Of a DNA stretch of 64,000 bases, positions 31,381 through 39,659 are shown one piece after another. Source of the stretch: Candidatus Fredericiella danica (GTDB taxonomy: Bacteria > Chloroflexota > Anaerolineae > Caldilineales > Caldilineaceae); contig JADJPH010000014.1 in NCBI GenBank assembly GCA_016713335.1, positions 1 to 64,000 of the forward strand, given 5' to 3'. The translations under genes and the position numbers were made by a program. Within the stretch, counting starts at the first letter, position 1, and the number at the start of each line of letters is the position of its first letter. The notes under the pieces were generated by a model. It was not told the DNA's origin. It made no database searches and was given only the letters and a program-made list of their open reading frames with translations.

Positions 31381-31416
31381 CCACGGTCTGCAGCTCGGAA
31401 GCGCTGCAGACCGTGG
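31381..31416. terminator. Perfect 14-base-stem hairpin between the rhodanese and FmdE genes
   Basis: CCACGGTCTGCAGC, 8-base loop, GCTGCAGACCGTGG. The stem is perfect. It lies 47 bases beyond the stop of the rhodanese gene (transcribed on - strand). No T-run follows on that strand, so it may be a Rho-type pause, an mRNA-stabilising end, or an operator, rather than a textbook intrinsic terminator. Confidence 0.5.
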
Positions 31417-31462
31417 ATCTAGAACTTTACTGATTCTGCCACTCTAACGGAACCGGTGCAAC

Positions 31463-33253
31463 CTACTCAGTTGCCTCGCCGGCCGCTTCCCAGGCGCCGT
31501 AGCCTGCCGGGAAGGCCCGCACATTGTCGTAACCCATCAGATGGAGTGCAGCGTTCGCCATGGCGGCGCGATGTCCGGATGCACAGTACACGACAACCGG
31601 TTTGTCCTGTGGCACCTGGTCGAGGCTCATCGCCAGCGTGCGTAGGGGGACGTTGAGTGCGCCTGGGACGTGGCCTTCGGCGAATTCGCTCTCCTCTCGC
31701 ACGTCCACCACCACGGCGCCGGCATCGATTGCGCCCTTCAACTTCTCGACATCACTGACCGAGTAATACCCCTCAGGGATGTTGTTCAGGAATTCGGCGG
31801 TCGCGGCCAGGGCTTCCGGATCGACTTCCTTTGGCGCTGCCACTGCTACGGCTTCAGCCGGCTCCGTTGAGACTTCCTCACCCGCTGCACTCCAGGCTTT
31901 GAACCCGCCTGGGAAGGACTTTACGTTATCAAAGCCAAGCGTGTGCAGCGCGGCGGTTGCGGTGCCCGCCCGAAGACCCGAAGCACAGTAGACGAATACC
32001 GGTTGATCCGCCGGGATCTTATCCACGTTATCGGCGAGCGTGCGGAGCGGAATGTTGACGGCGCCGGGGAGATGGCCCTCGGCATACTCATTGGCTTCGC
32101 GAACGTCGATTAGCAGTGGGCTGGAAGCATCGATCGCTTCCTTGAACGCATCAATTTGGCCAACCGCATAGAAGCCTTCGGGAATGGCCATCAAGACCTG
32201 GTCGACCAAAGGCTGAATCTGGAAATCAGATTCCAGCGCCTTGGCAACTTCGACCGGCGTCTCACCGCTGTTTCCTGAGCCGCTTCCCAGGCGCCGTAGC
32301 CGGCCGGGAAGACACGCACATTGTCGTAACCCAGCGTGTAGCATGGCATTGGCCATGGCGGCACGGTGACCGGAAGCGCAGTACACAATCACGGGCTGGT
32401 CGGTGGGCACTTTGTCCAGGTTCTGGGCCAACGTGCGAATCGGGATATTGATCGCATTGGGGATGGCGCCATCCGCAAACTCTTTCTCGTCGCGCACGTC
32501 CACCAGCACGGCGCCGGCATCGATCGCCTCTTGCAGCTTATCGACTGTGCCGACCGAGTAGAAGCCTTCGGGAATCGCGCTCAGCATCTCATCGACCTTA
32601 GCCAGCAATTCAGGATCGACTTCTTTGGCCGGGAACGTCATCGGCTCCACTGCGTCCGTCGCAACGGTTTCATTGGCCTCAGTCCATGCCTTCCAGCCGC
32701 CTGGGAACGCCTTGACATTGTCAAAGCCCAACGTGCGCAGTGCCGCAGTTGCGGTGCCGGCGCGCAGCCCCGAGGCGCAGTAGACAAGGACAGGCTGGTC
32801 TTGCGGAATCTTGTCCAGGCTCTGGGCAAGGGTGCGCAGCGGGATGTTGACGGCGCCGGGGATATGCCCTTCGGCATACTCAGCCGGTTCGCGGACGTCA
32901 ATCAGGTAAATGCCGGCATCGATGGCCGCCTTGACATCGTCCAGCTTGCCCATGGCCAAAAAGCCTTCTGGGAGCGCGCTGGCGACGCTGTCGACCAGGC
33001 TATTCACGTCGAAGGCCTGCGCCTCAGCCGCTTGCGTTTCCGCAGGCGCGGCTTCGGTTGCCTCTTCGGTCGCCTCTTCGGTCACTGCAGGCGCCGCTTC
33101 GGTGGTCGCCTCAGCCGCCGCTTCGGTGGTCGCTTCAGCCAGCACGGCCGCCTGGGTTGGCTCGGCTGCCGGCGCTTCGTCGCCACCGCATCCCGCCAGC
33201 ACGAGGGTGGCAAAAACGATGGATGTCAATACCAATCGAATTTTGGAAGTCAT
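31463..33253 (-). CDS. Lipoprotein with four tandem rhodanese domains
   Basis: About 596 residues. A lipoprotein signal (LVLAGC, Cys22) is followed by an Ala/Thr/Glu-rich linker (~30-80) and four rhodanese domains of about 135 residues, each preceded by a helix with a PEGF/PEGY signature. All four have the active Cys, and the loops alternate: CASGLR, CASGHR, CASGLR, CASGHR. Domains 1 and 3, and 2 and 4, are closest to each other, so a two-domain unit was duplicated. At 32270-32340 the end of domain 2 is out of frame and is restored in another frame (LGYDNVRVFPAGYGAWEAA), a compensated indel pair. It would move sulfane sulfur outside the cell membrane. It lies 115 bases beyond the cytochrome b gene of the molybdoenzyme complex and is probably its partner. 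Confidence 0.9.
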   Translation of the reverse strand: MTSKIRLVLTSIVFATLVLAGCGGDEAPAAEPTQAAVLAEATTEAAAEATTEAAPAVTEEATEEATEAAPAETQAAEAQAFDVNSLVDSVASALPEGFLAMGKLDDVKAAIDAGIYLIDVREPAEYAEGHIPGAVNIPLRTLAQSLDKIPQDQPVLVYCASGLRAGTATAALRTLGFDNVKAFPGGWKAWTEANETVATDAVEPMTFPAKEVDPELLAKVDEMLSAIPEGFYSVGTVDKLQEAIDAGAVLVDVRDEKEFADGAIPNAINIPIRTLAQNLDKVPTDQPVIVYCASGHRAAMANAMLHAGLRQCACLPGRLRRLGSGSGNSGETPVEVAKALESDFQIQPLVDQVLMAIPEGFYAVGQIDAFKEAIDASSPLLIDVREANEYAEGHLPGAVNIPLRTLADNVDKIPADQPVFVYCASGLRAGTATAALHTLGFDNVKSFPGGFKAWSAAGEEVSTEPAEAVAVAAPKEVDPEALAATAEFLNNIPEGYYSVSDVEKLKGAIDAGAVVVDVREESEFAEGHVPGALNVPLRTLAMSLDQVPQDKPVVVYCASGHRAAMANAALHLMGYDNVRAFPAGYGAWEAAGEATE

Positions 33254-33368
33254 TGAAATCTCTCCTCAATCAGTTGAAGAATTTGAATATCGTCACGAAC
33301 CCTTGTAGGCCACCCCCTGGCAAACTGCGCGCCGGTGTGGGGCATACCGGATATTCGTTGTGATCAGA

Positions 33369-34034
33369 CTACTCATTGACCTTATAGGGCGCCTCGTCCG
33401 GCAGTGAGTCCACCCACTTGCTATGCTCCAGCCGTGCTTCTTCTTCAGGGATGTACCCGGTCGTCATCCCCGGCAGCGCCTTGTAGACAAAGGTGAAGTA
33501 CAGGTGCCCGACCAGCAACACCGTCAGGATGAGCATCGAAATGTCGTGCACGGTGGCGGTCATGGCGAGTCCATCCGCGCCAAGGCTGCCTTTGGCAAAC
33601 CACAACACCAGCCCGGACACGACGATGAACGCTGACACAATTACGACAGAAGCATGGTGAAATTTCTGGCCGGCATTGAGGCGACCTTGCGGCGGCATGT
33701 TTGCCGTACGCCCCATGAAGTATTGTAGAATGTGCTTCAGCCAGGCGACATCATCTTTGTCGTAGTGAAAAGAATCCCACAACAATTCCTTGGCGCCACG
33801 CCGGTCGTCGATCAGGTAGAGGATTGGCACCAGCATGAACAGTACGGCGCCCAACCGATGCAGCACACCGGACCGGCCACCCGCGGCGAGAAACGAAACC
33901 GGCGACCAGAGCAAGATGAGGCCTGTGATCAACAGCAGGATGAAACTGGTGGCCAGGACGGCATGGTTGATGCGCGGCGCCACACGATAACGTAGGATTT
34001 TGCGCGGTGGCGCAGTCTGCACTTGTGTCGACAT
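33369..34034 (-). CDS. Cytochrome b561-type membrane subunit of a molybdoenzyme (FdnI/PhsC-like)
   Basis: A 221-residue integral membrane protein with four or five helices (NHAVLATSFILLLITGLILL, GAVLFMLVPILYLI, HASVVIVSAFIVVSGLVLWF, ISMLILTVLLVGHLYFTFVY). Histidines suited to two b hemes are present: INHAVLA, GVLHRLGA, KFHHAS, TVHDIS and VGHLYF. This is the FDH-gamma/cytochrome b561 fold that links the periplasmic enzyme to the quinone pool. The stop of the upstream Fe-S gene is 5 bases before its start, so the subunits are made together. Confidence 0.9.
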   Translation of the reverse strand: MSTQVQTAPPRKILRYRVAPRINHAVLATSFILLLITGLILLWSPVSFLAAGGRSGVLHRLGAVLFMLVPILYLIDDRRGAKELLWDSFHYDKDDVAWLKHILQYFMGRTANMPPQGRLNAGQKFHHASVVIVSAFIVVSGLVLWFAKGSLGADGLAMTATVHDISMLILTVLLVGHLYFTFVYKALPGMTTGYIPEEEARLEHSKWVDSLPDEAPYKVNE

Positions 34035-34039
34035 ACCCC

Positions 34040-34804
34040 TTACTCCTCGCCGGCTTTCTCACTGCCGGCCGTTTCTGCCTGGTGGAGTGTCTTCAATTCC
34101 TGCATGTGGTTGCGGCGTGCGATCACGGCCGCAATGCCGGTCACGATGACGCTCAGGCTTGTCAACCCGAGTGTTAACGGCTGCACCGCCTTCTGCCAGC
34201 CGGTGACAAGGAGCTTCGGCTGTGGGTCGACCGGCAGGTCCACCACCTCAGGTGAATCAGGCAACACCACGACAACGCCTAGACCGCCGGCCTCTTTCTC
34301 GCCGTAAACCTGAGCATTGGGATAGCGAGCCTTGATGGATTCCACGCGTGCCTGTGCTTCTGCCAGAATCTGGTCGCGCTCGCCATACATCAACGCGTGG
34401 CTTGGACAGGTTTTCACGCACCAGGGCTGCCCACCCGCTTTCACAACTGCGGTGCATGCGTCACATTTGGTGCTGATTCCATCAACCATGACGGGAACAC
34501 CAAAAGGACAGGCATCCACGCAGTAGGTGCACCCGCTGCACTTCGCCCGATCCATCCGGGTCAAGCCATCTTCTTTGAAGAGGGCGCCGGTTGGACAGAC
34601 TGCCACGCATGAAGCATCGGTGCAGTGATAGCACCGGTGATTCTGAAAGCCGCCTTGCAGGTTTGGAAAAGTGCCCTGGGTGCGTTCGCTGATCGTGATG
34701 TACTTGGTGCCCAGCGGTAGTTCGTTGCCCGTCTTGCAGGCCACCACGCACGCCTGGCAGCCAATACATCTGGCAAGATCGAGCAAAAATGCATAGGTCG
34801 CCAT
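34040..34804 (-). CDS. Ferredoxin-like subunit with four [4Fe-4S] sites and a C-terminal membrane helix
   Basis: A 254-residue electron-transfer subunit. The four Cys sets are CIGCQACVVACK, CYHCTDASCVAVCPTG, CSGCTYCVDACPFGVP and CDACTAV..WCVKTCPS. A single hydrophobic segment near residues 208-232 (LTLGLTSLSVIVTGIAAVIA) anchors it, as in FdnH of formate dehydrogenase-N; PhsB and PsrB usually lack this helix. It passes electrons between the molybdopterin subunit and the cytochrome b. It lies 1 base beyond the catalytic subunit gene. Confidence 0.92.
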   Translation of the reverse strand: MATYAFLLDLARCIGCQACVVACKTGNELPLGTKYITISERTQGTFPNLQGGFQNHRCYHCTDASCVAVCPTGALFKEDGLTRMDRAKCSGCTYCVDACPFGVPVMVDGISTKCDACTAVVKAGGQPWCVKTCPSHALMYGERDQILAEAQARVESIKARYPNAQVYGEKEAGGLGVVVVLPDSPEVVDLPVDPQPKLLVTGWQKAVQPLTLGLTSLSVIVTGIAAVIARRNHMQELKTLHQAETAGSEKAGEE

Positions 34805-34805
34805 G

Positions 34806-37103
34806 TTATGCCTCCTTCACCAAACGCACGAAGTTGATGCGCATCCCGGCTCCGCCGGAGATCGGGTCAAGTTTATATTGGCTCATCAGCCTGGCGTCGC
34901 TGGCGCCCTTGCCGTTGGCACGCGATAACCCTGGCGCCACTGAGCCAAAACCGTGGGCAAGGAAGACCAGATCGGGCCGAATGCGCTGTGTTGACTTGAC
35001 CTTCACCGGACCAGTGCGCGTACCGGCTTCGTTTTCCAGCCAGACCCGGTCGCCATGCCGGATCCCAAGCCCGTTTGCGACATCTTCGTTGATCCACACC
35101 TCATTCTCCGGTGTAATCTCATTTAGCACCGGGGTATTCTGCGTCTTGGCAAAGGTGTGCACCGGCTGTCGCCCATAGGTCAACCGGAAATAACCTTCGG
35201 GCGGTTCGGCAGTCGGTTCATACTCCGGCAGGCCACCCAACTTTGCGACGGCCAACTCATCGGAAAAAAGTTGAATCTTGCCGGATGGTGTGCCAAACGG
35301 CGACGCCCCATTGAAGTCGGCTAGATAGGGTTTGCCTTTTTGGATGACGACGCCCTTTGCTTCGTGCATCTTCTCAAGATTTGAGCCAATGGACATCAAC
35401 CGGGTGTTCAGATACTCTTCGATGGTCTCCCATGCGAAATATTTTTCGAGACCGACGCGCATCCCGAGTTCTCGCGCCATCCACCAACCCGGCTTTGTGT
35501 CATACATCGGCGCAATCGCCGGCTCGCGCACCTGGATGAAGGGTGTCTTGTAGGCCACGGCGGACAGTTCATCATACCGTTCCAGGTAGCTCGCTTCCGG
35601 CAGCACATAGTCGGCCCAGGCCACATGCTCCTGAGGCAGCACATCAATCACGACCACGAGGTCCAGCTTTTTGAGCGCTTCGAGCGTGCGCTCCGGGTTC
35701 GGAATGCTGTTCAGCAGATTCACGCCATATACAATCAGCGCCTTGATCGGATAGGGTTCACCCGTAATCATTGGTTCGATCAGTTCCTGAATCGCGGTTG
35801 CCCCGCGCAGGAATTTTGTGCGTGCGCCGTCCGCACGGATCTTGCCGGACGGGCCGGCAGGCAACTCTGCGGTCTCCGCCCCAGGCTCGGCAGAACAGCC
35901 GCCCGCGCTACCCGTGATGGCAAATGGGGGGTGTGGGTACGCTTCAAGATAGGGTGACTTGTTGAAATACAGCCCACCTTCATTGCCCCAGGCGCCGGCC
36001 AGCGTGTTGATGATGTAGGCAGCGCGCATCCGCTGTGTGTCATTCCCATACCAGGTCGTATGGCGACCTGGCATGATGGCGGCGGCAGGCGCAGCCTCTG
36101 CAATCACGCGGGCGGTCGTTCGAATCAGCTCAGGATCCAGTTCCGTGATCGCGGCAGCCCATTCCGGCGTGAATTCCTGGACATGCGCCGCAAGCTGCTC
36201 GAACCCTTCCGTCCACTGCTCCACATATTCCCGGTTGTACAAGTTTTCGGCGATGAGCACGTTGATCCACGCCAGCAGGAGCGCAGTGTCGGTGCCGGGC
36301 TTGATTGGCAGCCAGTAGTCTGCTTTGGCGGCAGCACTCGAAAAACGTGGGTCAATTACGATAACTTTTGCGCCATTACCCCATGCATTCATGAAATCCT
36401 GCATCACCGTGTTGCGGGTATCTTCGCCGATATGGGAACCCATCAACACGATACAGCGCATCGCATCCCAGTCCATTGGTTCATGGCCGCCGATCGCGAC
36501 ACCCGTGGTGAGCAGCGCAGCTTCGTCGCGCGGGCTTGTGCAGAGCGTCGCCGACGGCTTGCCTGCGTTGGGGGTGCCCCATGCCTGGGCAAAATAGTCG
36601 GTGAACCAGAAGTCGCCGGTCGTGTGGCCAAGGATGGCCACACTCTCCGGTCCATATTGGGCGGCTACGGCTTGCAGTTTCTCTGCAATCTGGTCGAACG
36701 CATCATTCCAGGTGATTTCCTGGAATTTGCCGGCGCCGCGCTCGCCCGTGCGCACCATGGGGGCGCGCAAACGATCTGGGTCGTAGACAAAGGAGACGCC
36801 ACCCTGCCCACGGGCGCAGAGCATCCCCCGGCTCTTGGGGTCGAGCGGGTTGCCGTCGATCTTGCGCACCCGATCCCCGACCGTCTGGACCACGATGCCG
36901 CACTTCCATGGACACATGTCACAGTAGTTGTAGGTGGTTTTTATCTCCCCTTGATGGAACCAGGCCGGTGGCGTCCCCAATTTCGTCAACCCGTTGGCAA
37001 CCGCGCGGCCAATTTCGCGGCCTGCCAACGCCATGCCGCCGCCACCGGCAAATGCGGTCTTCAAGAAGTTTCTGCGTGTAATTTGCAGTTCGACTCTTGC
37101 CAT
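34806..37103 (-). CDS. Tat-exported molybdopterin oxidoreductase catalytic subunit (PhsA/PsrA-like)
   Basis: A 765-residue member of the DMSO reductase superfamily. A Tat signal (TRRNFLKTAFAGGGGMALAG) sends the folded enzyme across the membrane. The [4Fe-4S] site is CDMCPWKCG...MLCARG (residues ~60-97). The molybdenum-ligand region reads GTPNAGKPSATLCTSPRDEA: a cysteine ligand followed by Thr, not the Sec/Cys-His pair of formate dehydrogenase. The cofactor-binding segments (GSHIGEDTRN, VIDPRFSSAAAKADYWLPIK, QEHVAWADYVLPEASYLERY, HGDRVWLENEAGTRTG) are complete. The overall resemblance is to thiosulfate/polysulfide reductases, and the rhodanese lipoprotein encoded downstream supports sulfur chemistry. 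Subunit layout (membrane-anchored beta, cytochrome b gamma) is FdnGHI-like, so the substrate stays open. Confidence 0.88.
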   Translation of the reverse strand: MARVELQITRRNFLKTAFAGGGGMALAGREIGRAVANGLTKLGTPPAWFHQGEIKTTYNYCDMCPWKCGIVVQTVGDRVRKIDGNPLDPKSRGMLCARGQGGVSFVYDPDRLRAPMVRTGERGAGKFQEITWNDAFDQIAEKLQAVAAQYGPESVAILGHTTGDFWFTDYFAQAWGTPNAGKPSATLCTSPRDEAALLTTGVAIGGHEPMDWDAMRCIVLMGSHIGEDTRNTVMQDFMNAWGNGAKVIVIDPRFSSAAAKADYWLPIKPGTDTALLLAWINVLIAENLYNREYVEQWTEGFEQLAAHVQEFTPEWAAAITELDPELIRTTARVIAEAAPAAAIMPGRHTTWYGNDTQRMRAAYIINTLAGAWGNEGGLYFNKSPYLEAYPHPPFAITGSAGGCSAEPGAETAELPAGPSGKIRADGARTKFLRGATAIQELIEPMITGEPYPIKALIVYGVNLLNSIPNPERTLEALKKLDLVVVIDVLPQEHVAWADYVLPEASYLERYDELSAVAYKTPFIQVREPAIAPMYDTKPGWWMARELGMRVGLEKYFAWETIEEYLNTRLMSIGSNLEKMHEAKGVVIQKGKPYLADFNGASPFGTPSGKIQLFSDELAVAKLGGLPEYEPTAEPPEGYFRLTYGRQPVHTFAKTQNTPVLNEITPENEVWINEDVANGLGIRHGDRVWLENEAGTRTGPVKVKSTQRIRPDLVFLAHGFGSVAPGLSRANGKGASDARLMSQYKLDPISGGAGMRINFVRLVKEA

Positions 37104-37167
37104 TTCAGCACCTTATGTAGAAGTTGTTTAGACACAGATATACGGGCGGCGTCCCATCGTGACGGAG

Positions 37168-37635
37168 CTAGATTGGTGACACCGTCGTTGTCGAGATTGA
37201 TTCGGCGCTCCCACGGAGCAGCGATGCACGCAATCGCGCTTCGCGCTGCATCGCCCGGTACATGACGCAAAGGATCGAGGCGAGCCATTCCTGATCCATA
37301 TATTCCTTTGGGATCGAATTGCAGGCGCCCGCATCCCATACCTGCTGGCGATATTGGCGCATGTCCAATGGCAGCAGGACAACGACCCGCAACTGCGGGT
37401 TCAGCGAAAGAATCTTGTGAACGAGTTCTGAGGTTGCTTCTTCTGCAAGCGCCCAATCCAACAGAACGACATCATCGCTGCGGCTTTCAATGCGCGCATG
37501 GAGGGCAGGGGTCGATTCAATGTCCACGGTCGTAACGGTTGGGCAGGTCAGTTGCTGTGCCGCGCGCAACATCGAATGTAGCACGCCAAGGGTGTCAGCG
37601 TCGGGGGTGGCAAAGACGAGCCGAATATCCTGCAT
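37168..37635 (-). CDS. Orphan receiver-domain protein without output domain
   Basis: About 156 residues from MQDIRLVFATPDADTLGVLH; an upstream in-frame ATG at 37689 is less likely. The fold is CheY/NarL receiver-like with an Asp in DDVVLLDWALAEEAT and a Lys in SIPKEYMDQ, but the N-terminal acidic pair is weak (ATPDAD), so phosphorylation may be altered. The C-terminal ~40 residues are helical with no helix-turn-helix. It is just upstream of the molybdoenzyme operon on the same strand and may be its first gene. Confidence 0.65.
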   Translation of the reverse strand: MQDIRLVFATPDADTLGVLHSMLRAAQQLTCPTVTTVDIESTPALHARIESRSDDVVLLDWALAEEATSELVHKILSLNPQLRVVVLLPLDMRQYRQQVWDAGACNSIPKEYMDQEWLASILCVMYRAMQREARLRASLLRGSAESISTTTVSPI

Positions 37636-37772
37636 GTTGCCTCTCCAATTCACAACCAATCTGGCGCATGACCGGATCATTCGCCGCACAGAAAGGATAG
37701 CAGGGTTGGAGCGGGCGCAGTATCAGGGAAAGTCTGACATTTTGGCGGGGAAATTCCCTTACGTGGGTGAAT

Positions 37773-38435
37773 CTACTGGTATTCAGTCAAGAGTCCGCGC
37801 GCCAGGGCATACTTCACCAGGTCAGCACGGCTGCTCAATCCGAGTTTTTCCATGATGCGCAGCCGATAGGTTTCGACTGTCTTCACACTCAGGCTCAGTT
37901 GTTCCGCAATTTGGCCCGCAGTGTAGCCCAGGGCAAGCGCTTTCAACACCTCGCGCTCGCGTTCGCTCAGCGTGTCAAAGTCGTCGCGACCGGTAGGTCC
38001 GTGCAACTGGGTCAGATAATCTTCGAGCAACATCCGCGTGGCCGAGGGATAGAGGAAGGCGCCGCCGTTTGCCACCGTACGGATGGCGTCCAGGAGTTCG
38101 GTGTCGATGGTCGATTTCAACACATACCCTGCCGCACCTGCCTTCAGGACTGGGAAAAGGTATTTCTCCTGTGCATGCACCGTCAGGATCAACACCTGGC
38201 ACTCGGGCAACTCGGCGCGAATCCGTCGCGTTGCTTCAAGCCCGTCCATCTGCGGCATGGAGATATCCATGACAATCACTCTGGGGCGTAGGCTGTGGGC
38301 AAGTGCGATCGCCTCGACGCCGTTGCCGGCCTCGCCAACAATGGCAAGGTCGTCTTCGCTTTCCAACAGTGCGCGCAGACCGACGCGCACGATCATATGG
38401 TCATCAACCAGCAAGATGCGAATTTGCTCGCTCAC
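37773..38435 (-). CDS. NarL/FixJ-family response regulator
   Basis: About 220 residues starting at GTG 38435 (VSEQIRILLVDDHMIVRVGL); the longer start at 38480 adds a basic stretch that overlaps the kinase gene. The receiver has LVDDH, phospho-Asp in VIVMDISMPQMDG and Lys in YVLKST. The C-terminal LuxR-type helix-turn-helix is LSEREREVLKALALGYTAGQ followed by SVKTVETYRLRIMEKLGLSS. It is paired with the NarX-like kinase gene immediately upstream and is the most likely controller of the nearby molybdoenzyme genes. Confidence 0.93.
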   Translation of the reverse strand: MSEQIRILLVDDHMIVRVGLRALLESEDDLAIVGEAGNGVEAIALAHSLRPRVIVMDISMPQMDGLEATRRIRAELPECQVLILTVHAQEKYLFPVLKAGAAGYVLKSTIDTELLDAIRTVANGGAFLYPSATRMLLEDYLTQLHGPTGRDDFDTLSEREREVLKALALGYTAGQIAEQLSLSVKTVETYRLRIMEKLGLSSRADLVKYALARGLLTEYQ

Positions 38436-38457
38436 GATTGCCTCGTCTCGGTGGTTG

Positions 38458-39475
38458 TCACGGCGCAGGCGCCGTAACAATAATCCGTGTGCCCTTCCCT
38501 ACCTGAGACTCGACGAGGAGTTCCCCGTCCACCATTCCAATGCGCTCGCGCATCCCAAGCAGTCCAAGACCACGGTCACTCCCACCAATAGTCATGGGAT
38601 CAAAGCCGGCGCCGTCATCGCGCACCTCAAGCATGACTTGCCCTGGAATCCGGTCCAGGCGCAGTTCGACATGCGTGGCGTGGGCATGGCGACCCACATT
38701 GCTGAGCGCCTCCTGCCCGATCCGATAGAGCACCAATTCCAGATCACGTGGCAGCCGGTGGTCAAGCCCGGTGATTGAGATCTTTGCATTCATGCCCTCC
38801 ATCTTGTTAAATTCGTCAACCCGCCACTCAAGTGCAGAGGCCAGTCCCAGATCATCGAGAATTGTTGGTCGCAGGTCGAGCGCCACACGGCGCACGTTCT
38901 CCAGCGCGCTCGCCGTGAGCACGCGCAATTCCTTTACCTGCTGTTGTGCACTCTCTGGATCCCGTGCCCGTTCCAATAGGCGCAGATGCACCAACAGCGA
39001 CGTCAGCGCCTGTGCGGCTTCGTCATGGAGCTCGCGGGCAAGCCGATAGCGCTCATCCTCCTGTGCTTGGAGGATCAGCCGGGACAATTGCTGCATCTCC
39101 TGCGAGTCATGCTCAAGTTGCGCAAGCATCTGATTGAATGTATCCGCCAGACGATCAAATCGTTCGTCGGAGATTTCACCCAATTGCACGTGCACACCGG
39201 GCGCGCCGCTCCGCACGGCATCGACCGCCTGCTGCAGCCGGTCCAGGGGATCCAGCGCGCTCGAGCACCCACTTGTTGACCAGGAAACTGATCAGAATCC
39301 CGATCCCGGCAAACACGGCAATCAGTTCATAATGGACATCGTCCGGATAGGTCTGAACGTGCCAGACGGTGAACACAGTGCCGCCCACCGCGCCGGCAGC
39401 GACGATGGCAAGGTTTGCAACGAGAATTTTGTAGACAAGTGGCGTCCGCAGTAACGCCTTTCGCAAACGAGACAT
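38458..39475 (-). pseudogene. NarX-type sensor histidine kinase, one frameshift
   Basis: Membrane kinase of the HisKA_3 class. The N-terminal frame from 39475 has two membrane helices (ILVANLAIVAAGAVGGTVFT; YELIAVFAGIGILISFLVNK). One indel near 39250 leads to the main frame with a HAMP segment (AVRSGAPGVHVQLGEISDER), the H-box ARELHDEAAQALTSLLVHLR, and the HATPase with YRIGQEALSNVGRHAHATHV and DDGAGFD...GLGLLGMRERI. There is almost no periplasmic loop, so it may sense within the membrane or cytoplasm. It is cotranscribed with the NarL-type regulator. Confidence 0.82.
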
Positions 39476-39607
39476 TCATAAGAGTGTATCATAGGCTTGG
39501 CGACTTGCGTTTGATCAGACCACCACCGAAAATCCAGACAATACCGGATTTCCTTACGAATTTTTCAGCCACTTCACCTGTATCTGTACGACTTCCTGAG
39601 TATGCGG

Positions 39608-39613
39608 TAGAAT
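39608..39613 (+). promoter_or_regulatory. Possible -10 box upstream of the hybrid kinase gene
   Basis: TAGAAT with a poor -35 side. If used, transcription would start near 39620, after the ATG at 39612, which favours the GTG at 39660 as the true start of the hybrid kinase. Confidence 0.25.
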
Positions 39614-39659
39614 GCCAGTAGGACGGCGGCCCATTGGCGCTGGAAGAGGTTTCGAGGCA

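Noticed and set aside
32366..33256. 296-residue open frame on the + strand
   Set aside because: It is the antisense of the tandem rhodanese gene and mirrors its repeats.
34806..37103. Formate dehydrogenase catalytic subunit, possibly with selenocysteine
   Set aside because: The ligand site is an ordinary TGC-type Cys followed by Thr; the Sec/Cys-His pair and an in-frame TGA are absent.
36060..37265. 401-residue open frame on the + strand
   Set aside because: It is the antisense of the molybdoenzyme gene, rich in His, Arg and Cys, and matches no family.
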